DNA from: JANRJY01 sp033763735
GTDB taxonomy: Bacteria; Bacteroidota; Bacteroidia; Cytophagales; UBA9547
Length of the DNA: 64,000 bases
Direction: 5' to 3'
NCBI GenBank assembly: GCA_033763735.1
Contig: JANRJY010000080.1
Span: 16,913 to 80,912 of the forward strand
The notes under the pieces are model-generated. The model saw only the letters and a list, made by a program, of their open reading frames with translations. It did no database searches and was not told where the DNA came from. Below, in pieces: positions 18,369 to 28,229 of the stretch. Numbering within the stretch: the stretch's first letter is position 1; each line of letters starts with the position of its first letter. The translations under genes and the position numbers were made by a program.

Positions 18369-19176
18369 CTTTTAAATTTTCGCGGATAAATTCAAGTGCA
18401 AAAATAGTGTTATATGAATGTCTATTAATATTTGAAATCACCTGAATACCAGAAACATTGGTACAAAAACAGCCTATAAAAGTTTTAAAATATTTTTCTC
18501 CTTCCAAAACAAAGGTAGGAATCATTCCTTTTATTGTAAGTGAATCTATTACAACTTTTCTCATAACTCCTTCAATACATCCGGATTCCAATGCCGGAGT
18601 CACAACTTTGTCATGTGAAATAAAAAACAAATTTGAAGCACTACACTCTGCATAATTTCCATTTGTGTCTGTTAATATAGCATCATCCCACTTATAATCC
18701 TTTGCTTCAATTTTTGCCATTACATATGGAAGAGCATTTAAAGTTTTCAAATGACTAATTGGAGAAAATACCAACTTTTGATTTGAAATGCCTACATAGT
18801 CTAACTTTTTAATTGAGTTATCTACCGTAATTTCTTTAGCTTCTACCAATAAATTATAATCATTTTGTATCGGCAAATAAAGCCCATCACCTTTACGCCA
18901 TACTCTTATTCTTAATCTATGACTTAAATTTTTATCAGAAATCAATTTGTAGATTGAATGCATTAATGAATTTTCAAACTTTTCAGAATCAAATTCGATT
19001 TTCAGAATTTTCATCCCTCTAATTAGCCGGTTGAAATGATTTTCCCAAAATTTAAGTTTTCCATTCGAGAAAATAATCGTTTCAAAAAGTCCATCTCCAT
19101 ATCTCGCAGCGCGATCATTGGATGAAATAATATTTTCTCCGTCTATAAATTGTAGATTATTTAGAATACCTTTCAT
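18355..19176 (-). CDS. class IV aminotransferase (aminodeoxychorismate lyase / branched-chain-type)
   Basis: A 273-residue PLP fold-type IV enzyme starting at the ATG at 19176; an upstream GTG at 19182 adds two residues. The motif RAARYGDGLFETI is the PabC/IlvE/D-amino-acid-transferase signature, and 'YAECSASNLFFI' and 'GCIEGVMRK' are the other PLP-site segments. PabC makes p-aminobenzoate for folate; IlvE-type relatives transaminate branched amino acids. Length and the GLFETI motif favour PabC. It is transcribed with asnB (14-base overlap) and divergently from the kinase at 19221. Confidence 0.75.
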   Translation of the reverse strand: MKGILNNLQFIDGENIISSNDRAARYGDGLFETIIFSNGKLKFWENHFNRLIRGMKILKIEFDSEKFENSLMHSIYKLISDKNLSHRLRIRVWRKGDGLYLPIQNDYNLLVEAKEITVDNSIKKLDYVGISNQKLVFSPISHLKTLNALPYVMAKIEAKDYKWDDAILTDTNGNYAECSASNLFFISHDKVVTPALESGCIEGVMRKVVIDSLTIKGMIPTFVLEGEKYFKTFIGCFCTNVSGIQVISNINRHSYNTIFALEFIRENLKDVWN

Positions 19177-19220
19177 TGGCACAGTCCATTATATTCCTAA
19201 ATTGCATAGTTTTAATTGGA

Positions 19221-21284
19221 ATGAATAGTCAAAACCGCTTTATTTTAGTTTTATCGATTTTCTTATTTTTTATAGTATTTCATAAAATACGGGCATTAGA
19301 TATAAGTCAACTAGATTCCTTAAAAACAAATTTACTTATTCAAAGCGATACAAATAAAGTTAAATCTTATTTAAAGTTGAGTTTAATATTTAAAGAAGAA
19401 AATATTGACACTGCACTCATGTATGTTAAAAAGGCTGAAGTAATAGCAAAAAAAGCAAATTACCTACAAGGAGTGATTGACGCCTTAAACTATAAAAGTA
19501 CCATTCTAATAAATAATAAGCCAATTGACGGACTTTCAACCAGTTTGGAAGCAATTGGTATTTATGCAACCAACAAACAATCAATAAATGTAAACAGCTA
19601 TTTATATTCACTTGTAAATGTTATGTACATATACAAATATTATAAAATAAATAATTTGGTAGATAAATATAGGAATTCTATTGATTCAGTTATTGAATAC
19701 AACAATCTGATAATTGATGATTTATATATAATTTCTGTATTAATCGAATCAAATGAAAAATATAGAATCAATAAAAAATCATATAGTTTAATTGAAAAAA
19801 GTTTGAACAATTTTTATAAGAATAAAATATTTGATCAATATAGTGTTCTACTGGTATTGTATGCACAATTTTTAATTGATGATAATAAATATAATAAAGC
19901 ACTGGAAGCTATATCTAAAGTGGAGAAAACACTTCCTCAGTTTTTGGTAAATCAGGATACATATATTTGGTATTTGAATGTTTACGCCAAAGCCTATTTA
20001 ATAAATAAAAATTACAAATTAGCTGAATATTACTACTTAAAAGCCTTATTACACGACAAAAAAGAACATTATCCTAAATGGAAAGCAATCAATGAAAGAG
20101 ATTTAGCAATTTTATACAAAGAAGTAAATTCATACCAAAAAGCAATAGAATATGCCAACAAATACTTACAAACTTCAATTACAAATAGCTTTCCCAATGA
20201 TATTCTCCTTGCATACGAATTATTAGGAGATTTAAATGCAAGGACTAAAAATTACAAAAAAGCATATGAATATCTGAACTTACACAGCATACTAAGTGAT
20301 AGTATAATATTAAAAGAACAAAATGTTATTTCAAATAATGCAGTGCTTCAGTATGAACTTAGTCAACAAGAAGGATTAAATAGCAACTTAAAAGAATTGT
20401 ACAACAAAACGGAATCTGATCTTAAAGACAAAAAGATATTACAAATAGTGTTAATTGTGATATCAATGCTTGTTTTCATTTCATCCATTTTTACCATTTA
20501 TTTATTTATTCAAAACAGAATTAACCTAAGTATTTTAAAAGATCAAAGCAAAGAAATAATTGACAAAAATGACAAACTCGAAGCAAAAAACACCCAACTT
20601 GAAGTTCTAAACAACGAGAAAAACACAATTATTGGAATCGTTTCACACGATTTGCGTGCGCCAATAGGCAGAATAGAAGCCCTGTTAAATATGCTTAAAA
20701 CATCCACAAAATTAAACGCACAAGAACAAAACTTAGTTGAAATTGCTTTTAAAGAAGCTATAGATTGTAAAAAACTAATTCATAAAATTTTAGACTCTGA
20801 AACAAAAAATAATTCTGAAACTCCTTCAAATAATTTAGTGCCATTAAATGGACTTTTAGTCAAAATCACAAATTTATATTCTCTTCAAGCTTCTCAAAAG
20901 AACATCGAAATAATTAAGTATTTACCAACCGAAGAAATTGAAATTATTTCAAATCAGGATAGTATTGTAAGGATACTTGAAAACTTAATTTCCAACGCAA
21001 TTAAATTTTCACCACCGGGCAAAAAAATATATGTTAACTTAACAAAATCTGCAAAGCTCGTTTCAATATCTATTCGAGATGAAGGACCTGGATTAAGCCA
21101 AAACGATCAGAAAAATATGTTTAAAAAATACCACCGATTAAGTGCCCAACCTACTGCAGGCGAAACTTCTACCGGTTTGGGATTATACATCGTTAAAACA
21201 TTAGCAAATGAAGTAAACGCATCCATCATTGTGGAAAGCAAGCTGGGATTAGGTGCTACATTTACTGTGAATTTTCCTATCTAA
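19221..21284 (+). CDS. TPR-containing sensor histidine kinase
   Basis: A 687-residue hybrid-free kinase from the ATG at 19221. A signal peptide/anchor (1-25) precedes periplasmic TPR-like helical repeats (about 30-400). A membrane helix (about 415-440, 'IVLIVISMLVFISSIFTIYL'), a coiled coil and the kinase core follow. The core is intact: H-box GIVSHDLRAPIGR, N-box ENLISNAIKFS, G1 DEGPGLS and G2 STGLGLYIVK. This contrasts with the degenerate kinase at 1-1911. No response regulator is adjacent, so it is an orphan. The stop overlaps that of the SulP gene by four bases (CTAA read as TAA and TAG). Confidence 0.88.
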   Translation: MNSQNRFILVLSIFLFFIVFHKIRALDISQLDSLKTNLLIQSDTNKVKSYLKLSLIFKEENIDTALMYVKKAEVIAKKANYLQGVIDALNYKSTILINNKPIDGLSTSLEAIGIYATNKQSINVNSYLYSLVNVMYIYKYYKINNLVDKYRNSIDSVIEYNNLIIDDLYIISVLIESNEKYRINKKSYSLIEKSLNNFYKNKIFDQYSVLLVLYAQFLIDDNKYNKALEAISKVEKTLPQFLVNQDTYIWYLNVYAKAYLINKNYKLAEYYYLKALLHDKKEHYPKWKAINERDLAILYKEVNSYQKAIEYANKYLQTSITNSFPNDILLAYELLGDLNARTKNYKKAYEYLNLHSILSDSIILKEQNVISNNAVLQYELSQQEGLNSNLKELYNKTESDLKDKKILQIVLIVISMLVFISSIFTIYLFIQNRINLSILKDQSKEIIDKNDKLEAKNTQLEVLNNEKNTIIGIVSHDLRAPIGRIEALLNMLKTSTKLNAQEQNLVEIAFKEAIDCKKLIHKILDSETKNNSETPSNNLVPLNGLLVKITNLYSLQASQKNIEIIKYLPTEEIEIISNQDSIVRILENLISNAIKFSPPGKKIYVNLTKSAKLVSISIRDEGPGLSQNDQKNMFKKYHRLSAQPTAGETSTGLGLYIVKTLANEVNASIIVESKLGLGATFTVNFPI

Positions 21285-23488
21285 ATTATGGTTTTGTAAA
21301 CGTTATTCGCAAACGAAATCATTTCTATTTTTTCTTCAAATGAAAGCACATTCATTCGTTTGAAAATAAATAATTTGCCATTAAAGTAGTTTAGGTTATA
21401 ACCTTTATTTTTTTCGAAAAACTGAATTCGAATCGGATTAAAGTAACTTCTAATTGCAAATTCATTTTTACCTTTAAGCAAATAATAATATGAAAAAGTA
21501 GGAAATTCAACAAAATCAATATCATTGTATCCTACAATTGCATATAATGCGTCAATAAAACCTTCTTTATGTAACAAAAACTCAGGAATTAAAGGGTCAT
21601 TGATTTCAATCACACAAATAGTTACACTTATTTCTTGTTTATTGGTAACAGTATTGATTTGTTCAATATTCACATCAGAAAGTTCAAATTTGGTATTGCC
21701 ATTGTACCATTGGACAACATTTTCTTCGGTTTTAACAGTATGAGATGCATTCAAATTTAATCCTTCAAATTTATTTGGACTGTTTACAATTCGCGGTTGG
21801 AATTCCAATTGATGATTGGCACAATACTTAGCAAGTTCTTTTTGATGAAAGGTTAGTGGCTTGTTTTTAACAATTCGCTTTGAGGCCAAAGGATGATCCG
21901 ACAAATACTTGTGATATTCAAAGCCACTCAATTGTAATGAGCCACCATTTGAATTAATTTTTTCCTCAAAACTTTGTAAATGCTCCATAAAGGTATGATC
22001 TACAATTGGGGATTTTGAAAAATCAAAATTAAATTTACCATTCAAAGGTAAATTCTCAAACTTTGAACTCACAAGTAAATAGTTTGAAAATACTGCAGGA
22101 CTATTTATAGAAATATCAAACACATTTTGTTCTTTTTCAATAACATCAACTTTGGAAATAAAAAGTGAAGGCAAACTTAACCCAAATCTGAGATGCACCA
22201 ATAGTTCAGTAACTAATCCTATAATTACCCCATAAATAAAATTACTGAATATTGTTACAGAAAATGTAACGATAAACACTAAAAACTGTTCTGCACCAAC
22301 TTTATATGATTTTGAAAATTCAGTAGGTGTGGTCATACGAGCACCCGTATATATAAGTATAGCAGCCAAGGTTGGTAATGGGATGTAACTAAATATAGGC
22401 ATGGCTGAAAATATTATAGCTACCAATATTAGGCCATGAAAAATGTTAGCCATTCTTGTTTTTGCCCCTTGATCTAAACTTACAATACTGCGTTTTGACT
22501 CTGAAATTAAAGGTAATCCGCCCACAAATGCAGATAAAGTGGTGCCTATTCCCACCGATACCAGATCTTGGTTCAAATTGGAATTTCTTTTGTAAGGGTC
22601 TATTTTGTCAATTGCTTTGGCACTTAAAAGGGTTTCAATTGTTGCAGCAAAAAAAATCAGAACAATGAACTCTACTGAATTATATGACAATATTTTTGAG
22701 AAATCAGGAAAAACAATTCTAATATTATTAATATCTGAAACCGGGAGCACAAAGAATGCAGCATCGACTGTAAAACTCTTACGCATAAATTCATAAGCAT
22801 GTGAATCGTACATGCCTAAGTAAAATGATAGAACAATAGAAACAATTACTGCTACTAAAACGGAAGGAATATATCGTAACTTACTGTTTGTTATATAGTT
22901 TGATGCAATTAAAATAGACAAAGTAATCAATGAAATTAATAATACTTTTGGATTCAGATTTTCAATAGTATTTGGGATTTGTTGAATAAGTTTGATAATA
23001 TTATTGGTATCAAGGGTAACCCCGAGAGCAGGATGAAATTGCCTAATAGCCATCGAAAACCCTAAAGCTGCCAACATTCCATGAATAGTTGACGCTGGGA
23101 AAAAAGATGAAAATTTGCCAAACTTCAGTAATCCAAATAATATTTGGAATAAACCCGCTATCACTATAGAAGCTAAGGCATATTGATATCCAATTAAAAT
23201 ATCCCCTCCTCCGAGAACTAAACTACCACTAAGTACAATGGCACTTAATCCACCTGCCGGTCCTTTAATGCTGGTACTTGATCCTGTAAACAAGCCTGCA
23301 AAAATGCCTCCAACAATTGAAGCAATAATGCCGGATAAAGGTGGAAAACCGCTTGCTATGGCAATTCCGAAGGACATTGGAAGCGATAATAAAGCTACTA
23401 CAAATCCGGACTTTAAATCAAATTTCCAATTATTGAGGAATCCTTCAATATTATCAGAAGGGACTCCACCATTAGGTTGAGTTTTCAA
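21281..23488 (-). CDS. SulP/SLC26-family anion transporter with STAS-like tail
   Basis: A 735-residue SulP transporter. The N-terminal half (about 25-440) holds 12-14 membrane segments with family motifs 'LSLPMSFGIAIASGFPPLSG', 'GPAGGLSAIV' and 'SFVGGLPLIS' (approximate). A STAS-like domain (about 455-560) follows, then a 175-residue C-terminal extension of unknown fold seen in many Bacteroidota homologues. It carries sulfate, bicarbonate or another anion; specificity cannot be read from sequence. The only plausible start is the TTG at 23488: the next Met lies inside the first membrane segment. A carbonic anhydrase partner is not present nearby. Confidence 0.85.
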   Translation of the reverse strand: MKTQPNGGVPSDNIEGFLNNWKFDLKSGFVVALLSLPMSFGIAIASGFPPLSGIIASIVGGIFAGLFTGSSTSIKGPAGGLSAIVLSGSLVLGGGDILIGYQYALASIVIAGLFQILFGLLKFGKFSSFFPASTIHGMLAALGFSMAIRQFHPALGVTLDTNNIIKLIQQIPNTIENLNPKVLLISLITLSILIASNYITNSKLRYIPSVLVAVIVSIVLSFYLGMYDSHAYEFMRKSFTVDAAFFVLPVSDINNIRIVFPDFSKILSYNSVEFIVLIFFAATIETLLSAKAIDKIDPYKRNSNLNQDLVSVGIGTTLSAFVGGLPLISESKRSIVSLDQGAKTRMANIFHGLILVAIIFSAMPIFSYIPLPTLAAILIYTGARMTTPTEFSKSYKVGAEQFLVFIVTFSVTIFSNFIYGVIIGLVTELLVHLRFGLSLPSLFISKVDVIEKEQNVFDISINSPAVFSNYLLVSSKFENLPLNGKFNFDFSKSPIVDHTFMEHLQSFEEKINSNGGSLQLSGFEYHKYLSDHPLASKRIVKNKPLTFHQKELAKYCANHQLEFQPRIVNSPNKFEGLNLNASHTVKTEENVVQWYNGNTKFELSDVNIEQINTVTNKQEISVTICVIEINDPLIPEFLLHKEGFIDALYAIVGYNDIDFVEFPTFSYYYLLKGKNEFAIRSYFNPIRIQFFEKNKGYNLNYFNGKLFIFKRMNVLSFEEKIEMISFANNVYKTII

Positions 23489-23617
23489 TACGAGAATTAA
23501 TTAGGTTTAATTAGGATTGTTAATTTATTGTTAAAAAATATAATAAACAATCTTTGACGTAGTTTTATTATAAAAATTAAATAAAGATATGCAAAGTACT
23601 AAGCCACCCGTAGATGA

Positions 23618-25714
23618 TTATTTTTTAGCTGTAACAGTTTTGGTTTTAGCCTTAGTAGATTTAGGTTTAAAATGAATGGTATAATCTTTTTCAAGCACCT
23701 TAAACTCAACCCTTCTATTCATTGTCCTGCCTTCTTCAGTTTCGTTGTCTGCAATTGGCATGGTTTCACCGTATGCTTTTGATTTTATTCTAAAATTTTC
23801 AATCCCTTTAGAAGTCAAATAATTAACAACTGAAGCTACTCTATCTTCCGACAGTTTTTGATTATATGGATGCGAACCTACATTATCAGTATGACCGGAT
23901 ATTTCAAAAGTTGCTTTCTTTTGTTGTTTCATTATATCCACAACACCGTTCAAACTTGCATACGATTCCGGCAATATATCACCTGAATTATAAGCGAATA
24001 ACAAATTTTCCATTTTCATAACCACTCCGGTATCAATAAAATGCATAAAGGCATAATTCTTTTTCATTTCAAGCCCATATCCGGTACCGGTTAAAACTAA
24101 GGGTTCTTTTATTTTAAAATATTCGATTGCTTCTCCCATAAGTTCGTACTTTTTGCCTACTTCCACTGACATTAGGTAATAACCTGTTTTTGGATTTGAT
24201 GAACCAAACACAATAAGTTCGCCCAATTCATTTCGCAAACTCATTGTAGCTCGAAGTGGTTCTTTGGTTTTTTGATCAGTACAATATCCAGAAAGCAAAA
24301 TACGAGGCGTTTGATGCAGCATTTTAGGCAGATTGACTCTATAAATGTCCATATGATGCGATACGGTATCAAAAGGTGCCGAATTAAAATAAGCATGATC
24401 TCCTTCGCTTGAAATCATAAAACCTTTATCATCGGCTTTGCTATTGACAAAGGCACCCAAATTTTGTGGTTTGCTCCAATTGGTCCAACTTTCGTCAAGA
24501 CGGGTAGAAACAAATATATCCATTCCACCATAACCAATATGACCTTTGGAACTGAAAAACAGTGTTTTTCCATCATTGGCCAGGTAAGGGTAATCTTCTT
24601 GAAAAGCGGTATTAATCATACTGCCTAAGTTAATGGGTGCCGACCATTGCTTTATACCCCTTTGATATATACTGGCATATAAATCCAGACTCCCCACACT
24701 TTTTTCATCTTGAATAGCCATCAAAATAACGTTTCCATCATTATTCATATAAAAATTAGCGTGGTCATTAGTATTTTTATATCCGGGTATTTCAACCGCT
24801 TTTGGTATTTCCCAACTACCGTCTTCAGTTCGATGTGAAATTGACACGCCATCTCCACCATCGGTACCATCCGGATTGTATTTATTTCCAATTAATAAAG
24901 TTTGTCCGTCAGGACTAATGGATGCCACAAAATTATGTCCTTTGTTGTTGAGTGGAACACCAATATTTTTCGCTTCTTGCCATTCACCGGTTACAGAGTC
25001 TTTTTGAGTATACCAAATGTCCTGATCATCTTGTCCTTCGCATTCTTTCACGAAATATAATGTTTTGCCATCCGGAGCAATTTTGGGGCTAAACTCAAAG
25101 CAATCGGAGCTATTGATTTTTTCACCTACTTTCACGCGTTCATGTGTGTGCGAAGTGTCTTCAATAACATCAGGTTTAATGTAATATAATTTATCAGAGT
25201 TTAGAATACCTATTCCTTTGATTATGTTCCAGTTATTGATATTTCGATGATTGATTTTTATACGAACCCCATACACGGTATTATAAGGAATAAAAGTGGC
25301 AAAAGATTTGAATTTTACTTTAGATGGATTACGGGTTTCTTTATAAACTAATTTCTCCTTTTTGTCTTTTAAAACTACATATATTTCTTCAATAGTACCT
25401 ACGTTAAATATGCCACCAACAATTATCTGTTTGGCATTCATGGGTTTCGAAAAACCTACAACAAATTGATTTTTAATTTTTTCATCTACATAATGTAAAA
25501 TATAACCCTCAGAATATGGGTCGTGTGGGTCATCGAGCGAAACACCGGGATAAATTTTTGGTGGACCTAATACATATTCTGCAAGGTTGTTTTCAAATTG
25601 AAAATATTCAGAAAATTCTAAAAGCTTATTGGCCCAAACGGGCTGTTGACCGTATATTTTTCCTAAAATTGTACAAAAAAATAATACCCAAATATATTTA
25701 TTGATACCTTTCAT
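23618..25714 (-). CDS. PD40 beta-propeller / OmpA-family outer-membrane protein
   Basis: A 698-residue exported protein (signal peptide 1-22 ending in IYGQ). Repeated PD40/WD40-like blades occupy about 200-470 ('FSPKIAPDGKTLYFVKE', 'LANDGKTLFFSSKGH'). A carboxypeptidase-regulatory-like segment (about 480-550) precedes a C-terminal OmpA peptidoglycan-binding domain ('FEISGHTDNVGSHPYNQKLS', 'RVEFKVL'). This order (PD40, CRD, OmpA) resembles PorE of the type IX secretion system but lacks the N-terminal TPRs. A Lys/Thr-rich tail ends the protein. It probably links outer membrane and peptidoglycan. Confidence 0.8.
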   Translation of the reverse strand: MKGINKYIWVLFFCTILGKIYGQQPVWANKLLEFSEYFQFENNLAEYVLGPPKIYPGVSLDDPHDPYSEGYILHYVDEKIKNQFVVGFSKPMNAKQIIVGGIFNVGTIEEIYVVLKDKKEKLVYKETRNPSKVKFKSFATFIPYNTVYGVRIKINHRNINNWNIIKGIGILNSDKLYYIKPDVIEDTSHTHERVKVGEKINSSDCFEFSPKIAPDGKTLYFVKECEGQDDQDIWYTQKDSVTGEWQEAKNIGVPLNNKGHNFVASISPDGQTLLIGNKYNPDGTDGGDGVSISHRTEDGSWEIPKAVEIPGYKNTNDHANFYMNNDGNVILMAIQDEKSVGSLDLYASIYQRGIKQWSAPINLGSMINTAFQEDYPYLANDGKTLFFSSKGHIGYGGMDIFVSTRLDESWTNWSKPQNLGAFVNSKADDKGFMISSEGDHAYFNSAPFDTVSHHMDIYRVNLPKMLHQTPRILLSGYCTDQKTKEPLRATMSLRNELGELIVFGSSNPKTGYYLMSVEVGKKYELMGEAIEYFKIKEPLVLTGTGYGLEMKKNYAFMHFIDTGVVMKMENLLFAYNSGDILPESYASLNGVVDIMKQQKKATFEISGHTDNVGSHPYNQKLSEDRVASVVNYLTSKGIENFRIKSKAYGETMPIADNETEEGRTMNRRVEFKVLEKDYTIHFKPKSTKAKTKTVTAKK

Positions 25715-25760
25715 CGCGAATATGTGCTAATTAGCTGCACTAAAATTAAAGAAAATTAAA

Positions 25761-26843
25761 TTGAAACAAATCAACAACCCTGAAATTCAATCAATTTTAA
25801 ACAATTTTATTTGGATTAATTGGCAAAACGATGAAAAAAAGGATGACATTCTGAAATTTTGTGCTTTATTTTTAAATAATTACCCTGAATATCATTTTAA
25901 AACATCAGGATCCACAGGCACACCCAAACTAATTACATTTACCAAAGAGCAACTCTTAATATCTGCGCAAGCAAGTATATCATATTTTGAATTAAAACCC
26001 GGCATGCACCAGTTCATTTGCCTCGATACCAATACCATTGCCGGAGCAATGATGCTTGTAAGAAGCTTGGTTTGTGGTATGATTCCTGTGATTACAACAC
26101 CCTCTGCAATTCCTTTATATGTAATATCAGAATATGTAACTATAGACGTAGCTTCTTTTACACCCAATCAATTATACGCCATGCTTTCGCATATTGGTGC
26201 ACACAACTTTGTGAATAAACTTAACCAAATGCATACCATTTTGATTGGAGGAGCCCCTATAAATCCTGCATTAGAGCGTTTGCTTGAATCCATAACAGCT
26301 CCAACCTATCATACATATGGGATGACCGAAACGGTATCGCACATAGCTTTGAGAAGATTGAATGGTAAAGAAAAGCAAGAAAGTTTTCATTGCATGCCAG
26401 GAGTTGAAATCAAACTGGATGAACGAGATTGCTTAATGTTAAAAGCCCCAACTACAATGGGTAACTGGATCACTACCAACGACTTGGCAGAAATACTTTC
26501 GATAGATCAATTCCTTATCAAAGGCAGATACGATGATATCATTATAAGTGGAGGGATTAAAGTAAATCCGCAAACTATTGAAATCATAATTGCTCAATAT
26601 TTTATCAAAAGAAATATCCGAAATCGATTTTTTGCTTATGGAATTCCCGATGATAAGTTGGGACAAAAAGTGGTGTTATACCTTGAGGCAAGTGAATCAC
26701 AATTTCAGAATGAATTAGCAGACTTAAAAAGCTATATTTCAGATAGTTTAGGCAAATATTTAGTGCCTAAAGAATTCATTTTTATCGAAAAATTCAAAGA
26801 AACAATTTCGGGGAAAATTGATAAAATAGCTACTATTTGGTGA
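25761..26843 (+). CDS. menE: o-succinylbenzoate-CoA ligase (short AMP-binding type)
   Basis: A 360-residue ANL-superfamily adenylating enzyme. Motifs: P-loop-like HFKTSGSTGTPK, 'YGMTETVSHIALR' and 'TTNDLAEI...ikGRYDDIIISGGIKVNP'. The short length (about 360 rather than 480-550) is characteristic of Bacteroidota MenE, which makes OSB-CoA in menaquinone synthesis. It is consistent with menA at 32823, though the rest of the pathway is outside the window. It starts at the TTG at 25761; no upstream ATG in frame. It abuts the convergent dihydroorotase gene with zero spacing. Confidence 0.82.
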   Translation: MKQINNPEIQSILNNFIWINWQNDEKKDDILKFCALFLNNYPEYHFKTSGSTGTPKLITFTKEQLLISAQASISYFELKPGMHQFICLDTNTIAGAMMLVRSLVCGMIPVITTPSAIPLYVISEYVTIDVASFTPNQLYAMLSHIGAHNFVNKLNQMHTILIGGAPINPALERLLESITAPTYHTYGMTETVSHIALRRLNGKEKQESFHCMPGVEIKLDERDCLMLKAPTTMGNWITTNDLAEILSIDQFLIKGRYDDIIISGGIKVNPQTIEIIIAQYFIKRNIRNRFFAYGIPDDKLGQKVVLYLEASESQFQNELADLKSYISDSLGKYLVPKEFIFIEKFKETISGKIDKIATIW

Positions 26844-28187
26844 TTATCTTACAAAAGCCAATCGCTTACCTTTCACCTGCTCATCAAATTGCCCTTCTTG
26901 ATAAGCCAAATGCCCGGAAACAAATGTGTGCGTGACTTTACCTTTAAAATTCTGCCCTTCCAATGGAGACCAGCCACATTTATACAAAATGTTTTCTTTC
27001 GAAACTTTCCATGGCTTTTGTAGGTCAACTAATACTAAATCAGCATAATAACCTTCCCTTATAAATCCTCTTTTTTCAATTTGAAACAATTCAGCAGGTT
27101 TGTGGCTCATTTTATCCACAATTTTTTCAAGCGTTATTTTTCCTTGGTGATAAAACTCCAACATCACATTGAGCGAGTGTTGAATTAATGGCCCTCCGGA
27201 AGGTGCTTTCAAATATGATTGTTGTTTTTCTTCCAAAGTATGTGGCGCATGGTCAGTAGCAATAATGTCCAATCGGTTGTCAAGCATTGCTTCAAATAAC
27301 TTTGGTTGATGCCTTTTATCCTTAATAGCAGGGTTCCATTTGATAAAGTTGCCTTTATTGGCATAATCATCAGCTGTAAACCATAAGTGATGCACACACA
27401 CTTCGGCAGTGATTCGCTTGTCTTTGAGAGGTATATCATTTCTAAAGAATACCAATTCCTCTTCAGTGGAAATGTGCAGAACATGCAATTTTGTATCATG
27501 TTTTTTGGCTAATCCAACTGCATATTCTGTCATTTTGTAACATGCCTCCACACTTCTAATTTCAGGATGCGCTTCAACGGGTACATCATCCCCATATTTT
27601 TGTTTCCATTTTTCAAGATTTGCTTTTACAATTTCATCTTGTTCAGAGTGAATGGCAATGAGAGTTGGACACTGAGCAAATACTTTTTCTAAAGTGTCTT
27701 TATTATCAACCAACATATCACCGGTAGAACTCCCTAAGAAAATCTTCAAACCACATACATTTTTACTGTCAATCTTCAATACATCTTCCAAATTGGAATT
27801 AGTTGTACCCAGATAAAAACTGTAATTAGCCAAGGACGATTGACTTGCAATTAGGTATTTTTGCTCCAAAAGTTCATTTGTAACTGCTGAGGGAACAGTA
27901 TTTGGCATTTCCATAAAGGTAGTAACACCACCTGCCACAGCTGCTTTAGCTTCAGAGTATATCGTTGCTTTATGAGTAAGTCCTGGCTCTCGGAAATGTA
28001 CTTGATCATCTATAATACCAGGCAGCAAATACTTTCCCTTTGCATCTATTTCAATATGTTTTTCGATAATTGTACCTATTCTAGAAGCAACTTTTTCTAT
28101 TTTTTGATTTTTTATATAAATATCTCCGGCAAATATTTTACCTTCGTTTACAATATTCGCATTGCGAATTACATAGTTTTGAGTCAT
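26844..28187 (-). CDS. pyrC: dihydroorotase (class I-like)
   Basis: A 447-residue amidohydrolase from the ATG at 28187. The metal-site motif is IDDQVHFREPG, with Gln where many members have His; this is the usual Bacteroidota form. Others are 'KIFLGSSTGDM', 'HSEQDEIV', 'HVLHISTEEEL' and 'IATDHAPHTLEEK' with the catalytic Asp. It cyclises carbamoyl-aspartate to dihydroorotate in pyrimidine synthesis. Related allantoinase-like or hydantoinase-like enzymes are possible but less likely. An in-frame TTG at 28205 is rejected because the family begins near the ATG. Confidence 0.87.
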   Translation of the reverse strand: MTQNYVIRNANIVNEGKIFAGDIYIKNQKIEKVASRIGTIIEKHIEIDAKGKYLLPGIIDDQVHFREPGLTHKATIYSEAKAAVAGGVTTFMEMPNTVPSAVTNELLEQKYLIASQSSLANYSFYLGTTNSNLEDVLKIDSKNVCGLKIFLGSSTGDMLVDNKDTLEKVFAQCPTLIAIHSEQDEIVKANLEKWKQKYGDDVPVEAHPEIRSVEACYKMTEYAVGLAKKHDTKLHVLHISTEEELVFFRNDIPLKDKRITAEVCVHHLWFTADDYANKGNFIKWNPAIKDKRHQPKLFEAMLDNRLDIIATDHAPHTLEEKQQSYLKAPSGGPLIQHSLNVMLEFYHQGKITLEKIVDKMSHKPAELFQIEKRGFIREGYYADLVLVDLQKPWKVSKENILYKCGWSPLEGQNFKGKVTHTFVSGHLAYQEGQFDEQVKGKRLAFVR

Positions 28188-28229
28188 TACTTTCCTTTTT
28201 ATCAACCAAATAACTAATCACAATATTAT

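Noticed and set aside
16542..19176. asnB and class IV aminotransferase as a biosynthetic cluster
   Set aside because: Both are common housekeeping enzymes; no other biosynthetic gene is nearby.
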